Shown here piece by piece: positions 32,587 to 43,776 of a stretch of DNA of 64,000 bases. The translations under genes and the position numbers were made by a program. Each line of letters starts with the position of its first letter. Within the stretch, counting starts at the first letter, position 1. A model generated the notes under the pieces. That model saw only the letters and a list, made by a program, of their open reading frames with translations. It did no database searches and was not told the DNA's origin. The stretch is from Terebella lapidaria (Eukaryota; Annelida; Polychaeta; Terebellida; Terebellidae): NCBI GenBank assembly GCA_949152475.1, contig OX424556.1, positions 54,146,451 to 54,210,450 on the forward strand. The letters run 5' to 3'.

Positions 32587-33555
32587 ATGATTCTCCCAAT
32601 ATTGCTAGGCAACATGCTGTTTATTGTAGTTTGCGGGAAAGTAGTTCCTGCACATAATGTCCACATTTTAACTGCCAATTGTCGACAGTCATGCATGCTG
32701 CACTTTGTTGAGAATCATAGACAAGCTGCTTGTCTAGCTGACGAGTCCTCAGACTGTTTCATGTGTTGGGACATGTGCCAGCTACTTGTAACAGATCCAT
32801 TTTCATGGAGCCCACTGTGTGAACATGAGCAGCAGAACCTCTGCACCAAAGGTTGTAAGAAAGCCTGTCAATCTATATTCCATCCAGAAACGATAGATTC
32901 AACGTCAACTGCAAGTACCGTGCCCGTTACTACTGAACGACCTCCACAAATCTCCATGGATGTTACCCAGCAGTCCATCAACGGAGTGCTCGTAGTTGCC
33001 TTGCTTGTCACCAGTCCTGATGGCGTAAACAGTGATGGACTGAGTATCCGAATCACAGACAAGAATGCAGTAGTTCCACATCACTTCAGCATGCTATTTG
33101 ATCCAACGTCCATTCTAGTGAAGTTGCCAAGCACCAAATACAATGCACATTACCGACTAGATCTCCATCACCAATATTTTGGAGTAATCAACAAGTTGGA
33201 ATTTTCGACACTACCTTGTGATTTCACAGATCATTCTCAAACGGTATGTCAACAGCGGGACACACTACATTTAACAGCAGATGCAGTGGTCGTGGTCAAC
33301 CAAAGTTCATTCTCACTTTTGTTTAGTGTAGGATCTGTGTCATTTGTTTGCCTTGTCTGTTTGTTTGTATGGTATTTTGTTCGTTGTACGAACCACAGAA
33401 AAACAGTGAAGACTCTTCAAATATCTGCTGGCTCGAAAATCACTCCAAGCTTTTTCCACCATAAGCCTCAACGCAACTCCTGGACAAACAGCTTCATTTA
33501 TCTGCCTCAGGAGATTTCTCCACTTCATGACATTGATTCGTCTTTATCGTTGTAA
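32587..33555 (+). CDS. U18: anosmin-like membrane protein copy behind a uORF
   Basis: Protein identical to U1. It is the first member of the second two-unit dimer (U18-U19). Confidence 0.8.
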   Translation: MILPILLGNMLFIVVCGKVVPAHNVHILTANCRQSCMLHFVENHRQAACLADESSDCFMCWDMCQLLVTDPFSWSPLCEHEQQNLCTKGCKKACQSIFHPETIDSTSTASTVPVTTERPPQISMDVTQQSINGVLVVALLVTSPDGVNSDGLSIRITDKNAVVPHHFSMLFDPTSILVKLPSTKYNAHYRLDLHHQYFGVINKLEFSTLPCDFTDHSQTVCQQRDTLHLTADAVVVVNQSSFSLLFSVGSVSFVCLVCLFVWYFVRCTNHRKTVKTLQISAGSKITPSFFHHKPQRNSWTNSFIYLPQEISPLHDIDSSLSL

Positions 33556-34451
33556 ACTTATTATTGTTCTCATGCATGTTTGTCAATACAAATATTTATT
33601 TTAGAGTTCCCCATGATTTCAAATAAATATCAAATCTTGATTTGTGTTTCTCAAAACAGCGACTATTGGATGTAGAAATGAACGATATTGCAAATATTAT
33701 GTAAAACAAATATGGGCAACAATTTGTACAAATCATTTGAACGATATCAGATATATGACATTTGGATTTGTGGTTCTTGTAATATTGACTTTGACCAATT
33801 TCATGGTTGTCCAATATACGATGAAATTTTGTCACTCAAAATTTTTGAAATTGTCAAATTCTTTGACAACATACAATACACAAATGTGATCAAGTTTTCT
33901 TCGAAACAAATTAAACTATGAGGCACAAGGCGATTTTGCAGTGTTTAAAATTACAACTTAAATATAGAGTGAACATCTATTCAGACACAATTCTATCTAT
34001 TCTTTGTTTGTGAATGATACTCATAATTGTATGATACACATACTGTCAAATTTATTCTTAAATGAAGCATTATGGTCTATATGCTAAAAATATACTATTA
34101 TTCTGTAATATATAGTTGTGAATGACACAGAAATATTTTCCAATAAAATTCACAGTAGGATAATGTATTGGATATTCGTATATAAGTGACAAAGCCTAAG
34201 TCTTTGAACCTGACATAAACTGTGCCCTCTGATAATGACATGATTGCAATTGCCTGTGAATTAATGATTTGCTAAGGATTGGGTGTGAGTAACTCCACAG
34301 ATGATCTCGTATGATTTGCTTGACGGCAATTGCAACTAAATCAACAGTAGCTCCATTTCCAACGAGTATATAAAGAAATTTCCACATTAATAAAATCAGA
34401 AATCTTCAAATCAATTTGAAGTGTTGTAATTAGTGATACAATCTTTTGAGA
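33556..34451 (+). promoter_or_regulatory. Spacer and promoter of U19
   Basis: AATAAA at 33622-33627; TATA box at 34367-34375. A at 33678 as in U17. Confidence 0.7.
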
Positions 34452-35420
34452 ATGATTCTCCCAATATTGCTAGGCAACATGCTGTTTATTGTAGTTTGCG
34501 GGAAAGTAGTTCCTGCACATAATGTCCACCTTTTAACTGCCAATTGTCGAAAGTCATGCATGCTGCACTTTGTTGAGAATCATAGACAAGCTGCTTGTCT
34601 AGCTGACGAGTCCTCAGACTGTTTCATGTGTTGGGACATGTGCCAGCTACTTGTAACAGATCCATTTTCATGGAGCCCACTGTGTGAACATGAGCAGCAG
34701 AACCTCTGCACCAAAGGTTGTAAGAAAGCCTGTCAATCTATATTCCATCCAGAAACGATAGATTCAACGTCAACTGCAAGTACCGTGCCCGTTACTACTG
34801 AACGACCTACACAAATCTCCATGGATGTTACCCAGCAGTCCATCAACGGAGTGCTCGTAGTTGCCTTGCTTGTCACCAGTCCTGATGGCGTAAACAGTGA
34901 TGGACTGAGTATCCGAATCACAGACAAGAATGCAGTAGTTCCACATCACTTCAGCATGCTATTTGATCCAACGTCCATTCTAGTGAAGTTGCCAAGCACC
35001 AAATACAATGCACATTACCGACTAGATCTCCATCACCAATATTTTGGAGTAATCAACAAGTTGGAATTTTCGACACTACCTTGTGATTTCACAGATCATT
35101 CTCAAACGGTATGTCAACAGCGGGACACACTACATTTAACAGCAGATGCAGTGGTCGTGGTCAACCAAAGTTCATTCTCACTTTTGTTTAGTGTAGGATC
35201 TGTGTCATTTGTTTGCCTTGTCTGTTTGTTTGTATGGTATTTTGTTCGTTGTACGAACCACAGAAAAACAGTGAAGACTCTTCAAATATCTGCTGGCTCG
35301 AAAATCACTCCAAGCTTTTTCCACCATAAGCCTCAACGCAACTCCTGGACAAACAGCTTCATTTATCTGCCTCAGGAGATTTCTCCACTTCATGACATTG
35401 ATTCGTCTTTATCGTTGTAA
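34452..35420 (+). CDS. U19: anosmin-like membrane protein copy (I27L, Q34K, P120T)
   Basis: Full length, with the U17 haplotype. Confidence 0.85.
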   Translation: MILPILLGNMLFIVVCGKVVPAHNVHLLTANCRKSCMLHFVENHRQAACLADESSDCFMCWDMCQLLVTDPFSWSPLCEHEQQNLCTKGCKKACQSIFHPETIDSTSTASTVPVTTERPTQISMDVTQQSINGVLVVALLVTSPDGVNSDGLSIRITDKNAVVPHHFSMLFDPTSILVKLPSTKYNAHYRLDLHHQYFGVINKLEFSTLPCDFTDHSQTVCQQRDTLHLTADAVVVVNQSSFSLLFSVGSVSFVCLVCLFVWYFVRCTNHRKTVKTLQISAGSKITPSFFHHKPQRNSWTNSFIYLPQEISPLHDIDSSLSL

Positions 35421-36316
35421 ACTTATTATTGTTCTCATGCATGTTTGTCAATACAAATATTTATTTTAGAGTTCCCCATGATTTCAAATAAATATCAAAT
35501 CTTGATTTGTGTTTCTCAAAACAGCGACTATTGGATGTAGAAGTGAACGATATTGCAAATATTATGTAAAACAAATATGGGCAACAATTTGTACAAATCA
35601 TTTGAACGATATCAGATATATGACATTTGGATTTGTGGTTCTTGTAATATTGACTTTGACCAATTTCATGGTTGTCCAATATACGATGAAATTTTGTCAC
35701 TCAAAATTTTTGAAATTGTCAAATTCTTTGACAACATACAATACACAAATGTGATCAAGTTTTCTTCGAAACAAATTAAACTATGAGGCACAAGGCGATT
35801 TTGCAGTGTTTAAAATTACAACTTAAATATAGAGTGAACATCTATTCAGACACAATTCTATCTATTCTTTGTTTGTGAATGATACTCATAATTGTATGAT
35901 ACACATACTGTCAAATTTATTCTTAAATGAAGCATTATGGTCTATATGCTAAAAATATACTATTATTCTGTAATATTTAGTTGTGAATGACACAAAAATA
36001 TTTTCCAATAAAATTCACAGTAGGATAATGTATTGGATATTCGTATATAAGTGACAAAGCCTAAGTCTTTGAACCTGACATAAACTGTGCCCTCTGATAA
36101 TGACATGATTGCAATTGCCTGTGAATTAATGATTTGCTAAGGATTGGGTGTGAGTAACTCCACAGATGATCTCGTATGATTTGCTTGACGGCAATTGCAA
36201 CTAAATCAACAGTAGCTCCATTTCCAACGAGTATATAAAGAAATTTCCACATTAATAAAATCAGAAATCTTCAAATCAATTTGAAGTGTTGTAATTAGTG
36301 ATACAATGTTTTGAGA
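35421..36316 (+). promoter_or_regulatory. Spacer and promoter of U20, with upstream ATG
   Basis: AATAAA at 35487-35492; TATA box at 36232-36240. T at 35977; upstream ATG-TTT-TGA at 36306-36314. It lacks the A seen at 28629 and 32359 in U16 and U18. Confidence 0.7.
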
Positions 36317-37285
36317 ATGATTCTCCCAATATTGCTAGGCAACATGCTGTTTATTGTAGTTTGCGGGAAAGTAGTTCCTGCACATAATGTCCACATTTTA
36401 ACTGCCAATTGTCGACAGTCATGCATGCTGCACTTTGTTGAGAATCATAGACAAGCTGCTTGTCTAGCTGACGAGTCCTCAGACTGTTTCATGTGTTGGG
36501 ACATGTGCCAGCTACTTGTAACAGATCCATTTTCATGGAGCCCACTGTGTGAACATGAGCAGCAGAACCTCTGCACCAAAGGTTGTAAGAAAGCCTGTCA
36601 ATCTATATTCCATCCAGAAACGATAGATTCAACGTCAACTGCAAGTACCGTGCCCGTTACTACTGAACGACCTCCACAAATCTCCATGGATGTTACCCAG
36701 CAGTCCATCAACGGAGTGCTCGTAGTTGCCTTGCTTGTCACCAGTCCTGATGGCGTAAACAGTGATGGACTGAGTATCCGAATCACAGACAAGAATGCAG
36801 TAGTTCCACATCACTTCAGCATGCTATTTGATCCAACGTCCATTCTAGTGAAGTTGCCAAGCACCAAATACAATGCACATTACCGACTAGATCTCCATCA
36901 CCAATATTTTGGAGTAATCAACAAGTTGGAATTTTCGACACTACCTTGTGATTTCACAGATCATTCTCAAACGGTATGTCAACAGCGGGACACACTACAT
37001 TTAACAGCAGATGCAGTGGTCGTGGTCAACCAAAGTTCATTCTCACTTTTGTTTAGTGTAGGATCTGTGTCATTTGTTTGCCTTGTCTGTTTGTTTGTAT
37101 GGTATTTTGTTCGTTGTACGAACCACAGAAAAACAGTGAAGACTCTTCAAATATCTGCTGGCTCGAAAATCACTCCAAGCTTTTTCCACCATAAGCCTCA
37201 ACGCAACTCCTGGACAAACAGCTTCATTTATCTGCCTCAGGAGATTTCTCCACTTCATGACATTGATTCGTCTTTATCGTTGTAA
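36317..37285 (+). CDS. U20: anosmin-like membrane protein copy behind a uORF
   Basis: Protein identical to U1. It is the first member of the third two-unit dimer (U20-U21). Confidence 0.8.
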   Translation: MILPILLGNMLFIVVCGKVVPAHNVHILTANCRQSCMLHFVENHRQAACLADESSDCFMCWDMCQLLVTDPFSWSPLCEHEQQNLCTKGCKKACQSIFHPETIDSTSTASTVPVTTERPPQISMDVTQQSINGVLVVALLVTSPDGVNSDGLSIRITDKNAVVPHHFSMLFDPTSILVKLPSTKYNAHYRLDLHHQYFGVINKLEFSTLPCDFTDHSQTVCQQRDTLHLTADAVVVVNQSSFSLLFSVGSVSFVCLVCLFVWYFVRCTNHRKTVKTLQISAGSKITPSFFHHKPQRNSWTNSFIYLPQEISPLHDIDSSLSL

Positions 37286-38181
37286 ACTTATTATTGTTCT
37301 CATGCATGTTTGTCAATACAAATATTTATTTTAGAGTTCCCCATGATTTCAAATAAATATCAAATCTTGATTTGTGTTTCTCAAAACAGCGACTATTGGA
37401 TGTAGAAATGAACGATATTGCAAATATTATGTAAAACAAATATGGGCAACAATTTGTACAAATCATTTGAACGATATCAGATATATGACATTTGGATTTG
37501 TGGTTCTTGTAATATTGACTTTGACCAATTTCATGGTTGTCCAATATACGATGAAATTTTGTCACTCAAAATTTTTGAAATTGTCAAATTCTTTGACAAC
37601 ATACAATACACAAATGTGATCAAGTTTTCTTCGAAACAAATTAAACTATGAGGCACAAGGCGATTTTGCAGTGTTTAAAATTACAACTTAAATATAGAGT
37701 GAACATCTATTCAGACACAATTCTATCTATTCTTTGTTTGTGAATGATACTCATAATTGTATGATACACATACTGTCAAATTTATTCTTAAATGAAGCAT
37801 TATGGTCTATATGCTAAAAATATACTATTATTCTGTAATATATAGTTGTGAATGACACAGAAATATTTTCCAATAAAATTCACAGTAGGATAATGTATTG
37901 GATATTCGTATATAAGTGACAAAGCCTAAGTCTTTGAACCTGACATAAACTGTGCCCTCTGATAATGACATGATTGCAATTGCCTGTGAATTAATGATTT
38001 GCTAAGGATTGGGTGTGAGTAACTCCACAGATGATCTCGTATGATTTGCTTGACGGCAATTGCAACTAAATCAACAGTAGCTCCATTTCCAACGAGTATA
38101 TAAAGAAATTTCCACATTAATAAAATCAGAAATCTTCAAATCAATTTGAAGTGTTGTAATTAGTGATACAATCTTTTGAGA
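37286..38181 (+). promoter_or_regulatory. Spacer and promoter of U21
   Basis: AATAAA at 37352-37357; TATA box at 38097-38105. A at 37408 as in U17 and U19. Confidence 0.7.
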
Positions 38182-39150
38182 ATGATTCTCCCAATATTGC
38201 TAGGCAACATGCTGTTTATTGTAGTTTGCGGGAAAGTAGTTCCTGCACATAATGTCCACCTTTTAACTGCCAATTGTCGAAAGTCATGCATGCTGCACTT
38301 TGTTGAGAATCATAGACAAGCTGCTTGTCTAGCTGACGAGTCCTCAGACTGTTTCATGTGTTGGGACATGTGCCAGCTACTTGTAACAGATCCATTTTCA
38401 TGGAGCCCACTGTGTGAACATGAGCAGCAGAACCTCTGCACCAAAGGTTGTAAGAAAGCCTGTCAATCTATATTCCATCCAGAAACGATAGATTCAACGT
38501 CAACTGCAAGTACCGTGCCCGTTACTACTGAACGACCTACACAAATCTCCATGGATGTTACCCAGCAGTCCATCAACGGAGTGCTCGTAGTTGCCTTGCT
38601 TGTCACCAGTCCTGATGGCGTAAACAGTGATGGACTGAGTATCCGAATCACAGACAAGAATGCAGTAGTTCCACATCACTTCAGCATGCTATTTGATCCA
38701 ACGTCCATTCTAGTGAAGTTGCCAAGCACCAAATACAATGCACATTACCGACTAGATCTCCATCACCAATATTTTGGAGTAATCAACAAGTTGGAATTTT
38801 CGACACTACCTTGTGATTTCACAGATCATTCTCAAACGGTATGTCAACAGCGGGACACACTACATTTAACAGCAGATGCAGTGGTCGTGGTCAACCAAAG
38901 TTCATTCTCACTTTTGTTTAGTGTAGGATCTGTGTCATTTGTTTGCCTTGTCTGTTTGTTTGTATGGTATTTTGTTCGTTGTACGAACCACAGAAAAACA
39001 GTGAAGACTCTTCAAATATCTGCTGGCTCGAAAATCACTCCAAGCTTTTTCCACCATAAGCCTCAACGCAACTCCTGGACAAACAGCTTCATTTATCTGC
39101 CTCAGGAGATTTCTCCACTTCATGACATTGATTCGTCTTTATCGTTGTAA
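38182..39150 (+). CDS. U21: anosmin-like membrane protein copy (I27L, Q34K, P120T)
   Basis: Full length, with the U17 haplotype. Confidence 0.85.
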   Translation: MILPILLGNMLFIVVCGKVVPAHNVHLLTANCRKSCMLHFVENHRQAACLADESSDCFMCWDMCQLLVTDPFSWSPLCEHEQQNLCTKGCKKACQSIFHPETIDSTSTASTVPVTTERPTQISMDVTQQSINGVLVVALLVTSPDGVNSDGLSIRITDKNAVVPHHFSMLFDPTSILVKLPSTKYNAHYRLDLHHQYFGVINKLEFSTLPCDFTDHSQTVCQQRDTLHLTADAVVVVNQSSFSLLFSVGSVSFVCLVCLFVWYFVRCTNHRKTVKTLQISAGSKITPSFFHHKPQRNSWTNSFIYLPQEISPLHDIDSSLSL

Positions 39151-40046
39151 ACTTATTATTGTTCTCATGCATGTTTGTCAATACAAATATTTATTTTAGA
39201 GTTCCCCATGATTTCAAATAAATATCAAATCTTGATTTGTGTTTCTCAAAACAGCGACTATTGGATGTAGAAGTGAACGATATTGCAAATATTATGTAAA
39301 ACAAATATGGGCAACAATTTGTACAAATCATTTGAACGATATCAGATATATGACATTTGGATTTGTGGTTCTTGTAATATTGACTTTGACCAATTTCATG
39401 GTTGTCCAATATACGATGAAATTTTGTCACTCAAAATTTTTGAAATTGTCAAATTCTTTGACAACATACAATACACAAATGTGATCAAGTTTTCTTCGAA
39501 ACAAATTAAACTATGAGGCACAAGGCGATTTTGCAGTGTTTAAAATTACAACTTAAATATAGAGTGAACATCTATTCAGACACAATTCTATCTATTCTTT
39601 GTTTGTGAATGATACTCATAATTGTATGATACACATACTGTCAAATTTATTCTTAAATGAAGCATTATGGTCTATATGCTAAAAATATACTATTATTCTG
39701 TAATATTTAGTTGTGAATGACACAAAAATATTTTCCAATAAAATTCACAGTAGGATAATGTATTGGATATTCGTATATAAGTGACAAAGCCTAAGTCTTT
39801 GAACCTGACATAAACTGTGCCCTCTGATAATGACATGATTGCAATTGCCTGTGAATTAATGATTTGCTAAGGATTGGGTGTGAGTAACTCCACAGATGAT
39901 CTCGTATGATTTGCTTGACGGCAATTGCAACTAAATCAACAGTAGCTCCATTTCCAACGAGTATATAAAGAAATTTCCACATTAATAAAATCAGAAATCT
40001 TCAAATCAATTTGAAGTGTTGTAATTAGTGATACAATCTTTTGAGA
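39151..40046 (+). promoter_or_regulatory. Spacer and promoter of U22
   Basis: AATAAA at 39217-39222; TATA box at 39962-39970. T at 39707 is shared with the U18, U20, U25 and U26 spacers. No upstream ATG. Confidence 0.7.
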
Positions 40047-41015
40047 ATGATTCTCCCAATATTGCTAGGCAACATGCTGTTTATTGTAGTTTGCGGGAAA
40101 GTAGTTCCTGCACATAATGTCCACATTTTAACTGCCAATTGTCGACAGTCACGCATGCTGCACTTTGTTGAGAATCATAGACAAGCTGCTTGTCTAGCTG
40201 ACGAGTCCTCAGACTGTTTCATGTGTTGGGACATGTGCCAGCTACTCGTAACAGATCCATTTTCATGGAGCCCACTGTGTGAACATGAGCAGCAGAACCT
40301 CTGCACCAAAGGTTGTAAGAAAGCCTGTCAATCTATATTCCATCCAGAAACGATAGATTCAACGTCAACTGCAAGTACCGTGCCCGTTACTACTGAACGA
40401 CCTCCACAAATCTCCATGGATGTTACCCAGCAGTCCATCAACGGAGTGCTCGTAGTTGCCTTGCTTGTCACCAGTCCTGATGGCGTAAACAGTGATGGAC
40501 TGAGTATCCGAATCACAGACAAGAATGCAGTAGTTCCACATCACTTCAGCATGCTATTTGATCCAACGTCCATTCTAGTGAAGTTGCCAAGCACCAAATA
40601 CAATGCACATTACCGACTAGATCTCCATCACCAATATTTTGGAGTAATCAACAAGTTGGAATTTTCGACACTACCTTGTGATTTCACAGATCATTCTCAA
40701 ACGGTATGTCAACAGCGGGACACACTACATTTAACAGCAGATGCAGTGGTCGTGGTCAACCAAAGTTCATTCTCACTTTTGTTTAGTGTAGGATCTGTGT
40801 CCTTTGTTTGCCTTGTCTGTTTGTTTGTATGGTATTTTGTTCGTTGTACGAACCACAGAAAAACAGTGAAGACTCTTCAAATATCTGCTGGCTCGAAAAT
40901 CACTCCAAGCTTTTTCCACCATAAGCCTCAACGCAACTCCTGGACAAACAGCTTCATTTATCTGCCTCAGGAGATTTCTCCACTTCATGACATTGATTCG
41001 TCTTTATCGTTGTAA
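40047..41015 (+). CDS. U22: anosmin-like membrane protein copy missing a conserved cysteine (C36R)
   Basis: Full length, but C36R (CGC at 40152-40154) removes the second of the ten ectodomain cysteines and leaves an odd number. If the domain is disulfide-bonded as in its presumed relatives, this copy is likely to misfold or form intermolecular bridges. It also carries silent changes at L67 (shared with U26 and U27) and S252 (C at 40802). Confidence 0.8.
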   Translation: MILPILLGNMLFIVVCGKVVPAHNVHILTANCRQSRMLHFVENHRQAACLADESSDCFMCWDMCQLLVTDPFSWSPLCEHEQQNLCTKGCKKACQSIFHPETIDSTSTASTVPVTTERPPQISMDVTQQSINGVLVVALLVTSPDGVNSDGLSIRITDKNAVVPHHFSMLFDPTSILVKLPSTKYNAHYRLDLHHQYFGVINKLEFSTLPCDFTDHSQTVCQQRDTLHLTADAVVVVNQSSFSLLFSVGSVSFVCLVCLFVWYFVRCTNHRKTVKTLQISAGSKITPSFFHHKPQRNSWTNSFIYLPQEISPLHDIDSSLSL

Positions 41016-41911
41016 ACTTATTATTGTTCTCATGCATGTTTGTCAATACAAATATTTATTTTAGAGTTCCCCATGATTTCAAATAAATATCAAATCTTGA
41101 TTTGTGTTTCTCAAAACAGCGACTATTGGATGTAGAAGTGAACGATATTGCAAATATTATGTAAAACAAATATGGGCAACAATTTGTACAAATCATTTGA
41201 ACGATATCAGATATATGACATTTGGATTTGTGGTTCTTGTAATATTGACTTTGACCAATTTCATGGTTGTCCAATATACGATGAAATTTTGTCACTCAAA
41301 ATTTTTGAAATTGTCAAATTCTTTGACAACATACAATACACAAATGTGATCAAGTTTTCTTCGAAACAAATTAAACTATGAGGCACAAGGCGATTTTGCA
41401 GTGTTTAAAATTACAACTTAAATATAGAGTGAACATCTATTCAGACACAATTCTATCTATTCTTTGTTTGTGAATGATACTCATAATTGTATGATACACA
41501 TACTGTCAAATTTATTCTTAAATGAAGCATTATGGTCTATATGCTAAAAATATACTATTATTCTGTAATATATAGTTGTGAATGACACAAAAATATTTTC
41601 CAATAAAATTCACAGTAGGATAATGTATTGGATATTCGTATATAAGTGACAAAGCCTAAGTCTTTGAACCTGACATAAACTGTGCCCTCTGATAATGACA
41701 TGATTGCAATTGCCTGTGAATTAATGATTTGCTAAGGATTGGGTGTGAGTAACTCCACAGATGATCTCGTATGATTTGCTTGACGGCAATTGCAACTAAA
41801 TCAACAGTAGCTCCATTTCCAACGAGTATATAAAGAAATTTCCACATTAATAAAATCAGAAATCTTCAAATCAATTTGAAGTGTTGTAATTAGTGATACA
41901 ATCTTTTGAGA
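41016..41911 (+). promoter_or_regulatory. Spacer and promoter of U23
   Basis: AATAAA at 41082-41087; TATA box at 41827-41835. No private change noticed. Confidence 0.7.
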
Positions 41912-42880
41912 ATGATTCTCCCAATATTGCTAGGCAACATGCTGTTTATTGTAGTTTGCGGGAAAGTAGTTCCTGCACATAATGTCCACATTTTAACTGC
42001 CAATTGTCGAAAGTCATGCATGCTGCACTTTGTTGAGAATCATAGACAAGCTGCTTGTCTAGCTGACGAGTCCTCAGACTGTTTCATGTGTTGGGACATG
42101 TGCCAGCTACTTGTAACAGATTCATTTTCATGGAGCCCACTGTGTGAACATGAGCAGCAGAACCTCTGCACCAAAGGTTGTAAGAAAGCCTGTCAATCTA
42201 TATTCCATCCAGAAACGATAGATTCAACGTCAACTGCAAGTACCGTGCCCGTTACTACTGAACGACCTCCACAAATCTCCATGGATGTTACCCAACAGTC
42301 CATCAACGGAGTGCTCGTAGTTGCCTTGCTTGTCACCAGTCCTGATGGCGTAAACAGTGATGGACTGAGTATCCGAATCACAGACAAGAATGCAGTAGTT
42401 CCACATCACTTCAGCATGCTATTTGATCCAACGTCCATTCTAGTGAAGTTGCCAAGCACCAAATACAATGCACATTACCGACTAGATCTCCATCACCAAT
42501 ATTTTGGAGTAATCAACAAGTTGGAATTTTCGACACTACCTTGTGATTTCACAGATCATTCTCAAACGGTATGTCAACAGCGGGACACACTACATTTAAC
42601 AGCAGATGCAGTGGTCGTGGTCAACCAAAGTTCATTCTCACTTTTGTTTAGTGTAGGATCTGTGTCATTTGTTTGCCTTGTCTGTTTGTTTGTATGGTAT
42701 TTTGTTCGTTGTACGAACCACAGAAAAACAGTGAAGACTCTTCAAATATCTGCTGGCTCGAAAATCACTCCAAGCTTTTTCCACCATAAGCCTCAACGCA
42801 ACTCCTGGACAAACAGCTTCATTTATCTGCCTCAGGAGATTTCTCCACTTCATGACATTGATTCGTCTTTATCGTTGTAA
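41912..42880 (+). CDS. U23: anosmin-like membrane protein copy (Q34K, P71S)
   Basis: Full length. Q34K and the silent Q128 change are shared with U15. P71S (TCA at 42122-42124) is private, in the loop between the sixth and seventh cysteines. Confidence 0.85.
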   Translation: MILPILLGNMLFIVVCGKVVPAHNVHILTANCRKSCMLHFVENHRQAACLADESSDCFMCWDMCQLLVTDSFSWSPLCEHEQQNLCTKGCKKACQSIFHPETIDSTSTASTVPVTTERPPQISMDVTQQSINGVLVVALLVTSPDGVNSDGLSIRITDKNAVVPHHFSMLFDPTSILVKLPSTKYNAHYRLDLHHQYFGVINKLEFSTLPCDFTDHSQTVCQQRDTLHLTADAVVVVNQSSFSLLFSVGSVSFVCLVCLFVWYFVRCTNHRKTVKTLQISAGSKITPSFFHHKPQRNSWTNSFIYLPQEISPLHDIDSSLSL

Positions 42881-43776
42881 ACTTATTATTGTTCTCATGC
42901 ATGTTTGTCAATACAAATATTTATTTTAGAGTTCCCCATGATTTCAAATAAATATCAAATCTTGATTTGTGTTTCTCAAAACAGCGACTATTGGATGTAG
43001 AAGTGAACGATATTGCAAATATTATGTAAAACAAATATGGGCAACAATTTGTACAAATCATTTGAACGATATCAGATATATGACATTTGGATTTGTGGTT
43101 CTTGTAATATTGACTTTGACCAATTTCATGGTTGTCCAATATACGATGAAATTTTGTCACTCAAAATTTTTGAAATTGTCAAATTCTTTGACAACATACA
43201 ATACACAAATGTGATCAAGTTTTCTTCGAAACAAATTAAACTATGAGGCACAAGGCGATTTTGCAGTGTTTAAAATTACAACTTAAATATAGAGTGAACA
43301 TCTATTCAGACACAATTCTATCTATTCTTTGTTTGTGAATGATACTCATAATTGTATGATACACATACTGTCAAATTTATTCTTAAATGAAGCATTATGG
43401 TCTATATGCTAAAAATATACTATTATTCTGTAATATATAGTTGTGAATGACACAAAAATATTTTCCAATAAAATTCACAGTAGGATAATGTATTGGATAT
43501 TCGTATATAAGTGACAAAGCCTAAGTCTTTGAACCTGACATAAACTGTGCCCTCTGATAATGACATGATTGCAATTGCCTGTGAATTAATGATTTGCTAA
43601 GGATTGGGTGTGAGTAACTCCACAGATGATCTCGTATGATTTGCTTGACGGCAATTGCAACTAAATCAACAGTAGCTCCATTTCCAACGAGTATATAAAG
43701 AAATTTCCACATTAATAAAATCAGAAATCTTCAAATCAATTTGAAGTGTTGTAATTAGTGATACAATGTTTTGAGA
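42881..43776 (+). promoter_or_regulatory. Spacer and promoter of U24, with upstream ATG
   Basis: AATAAA at 42947-42952; TATA box at 43692-43700. Upstream ATG-TTT-TGA at 43766-43774. Confidence 0.7.

Larger units (their letters stand above)
27961..39150 (+). repeat. Two-unit (3,730-bp) higher-order repeat, three copies (U16-U21)
   Basis: Two haplotypes alternate. U16, U18 and U20 carry the upstream ATG (G at 28848, 32578 and 36308). U17, U19 and U21 carry A at 29948, 33678 and 37408 in the spacer together with I27L, Q34K and P120T in the protein. U16 and U18 also share A at 28629 and 32359, which U20 lacks, so the third dimer has partly diverged or been converted. Confidence 0.85.
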
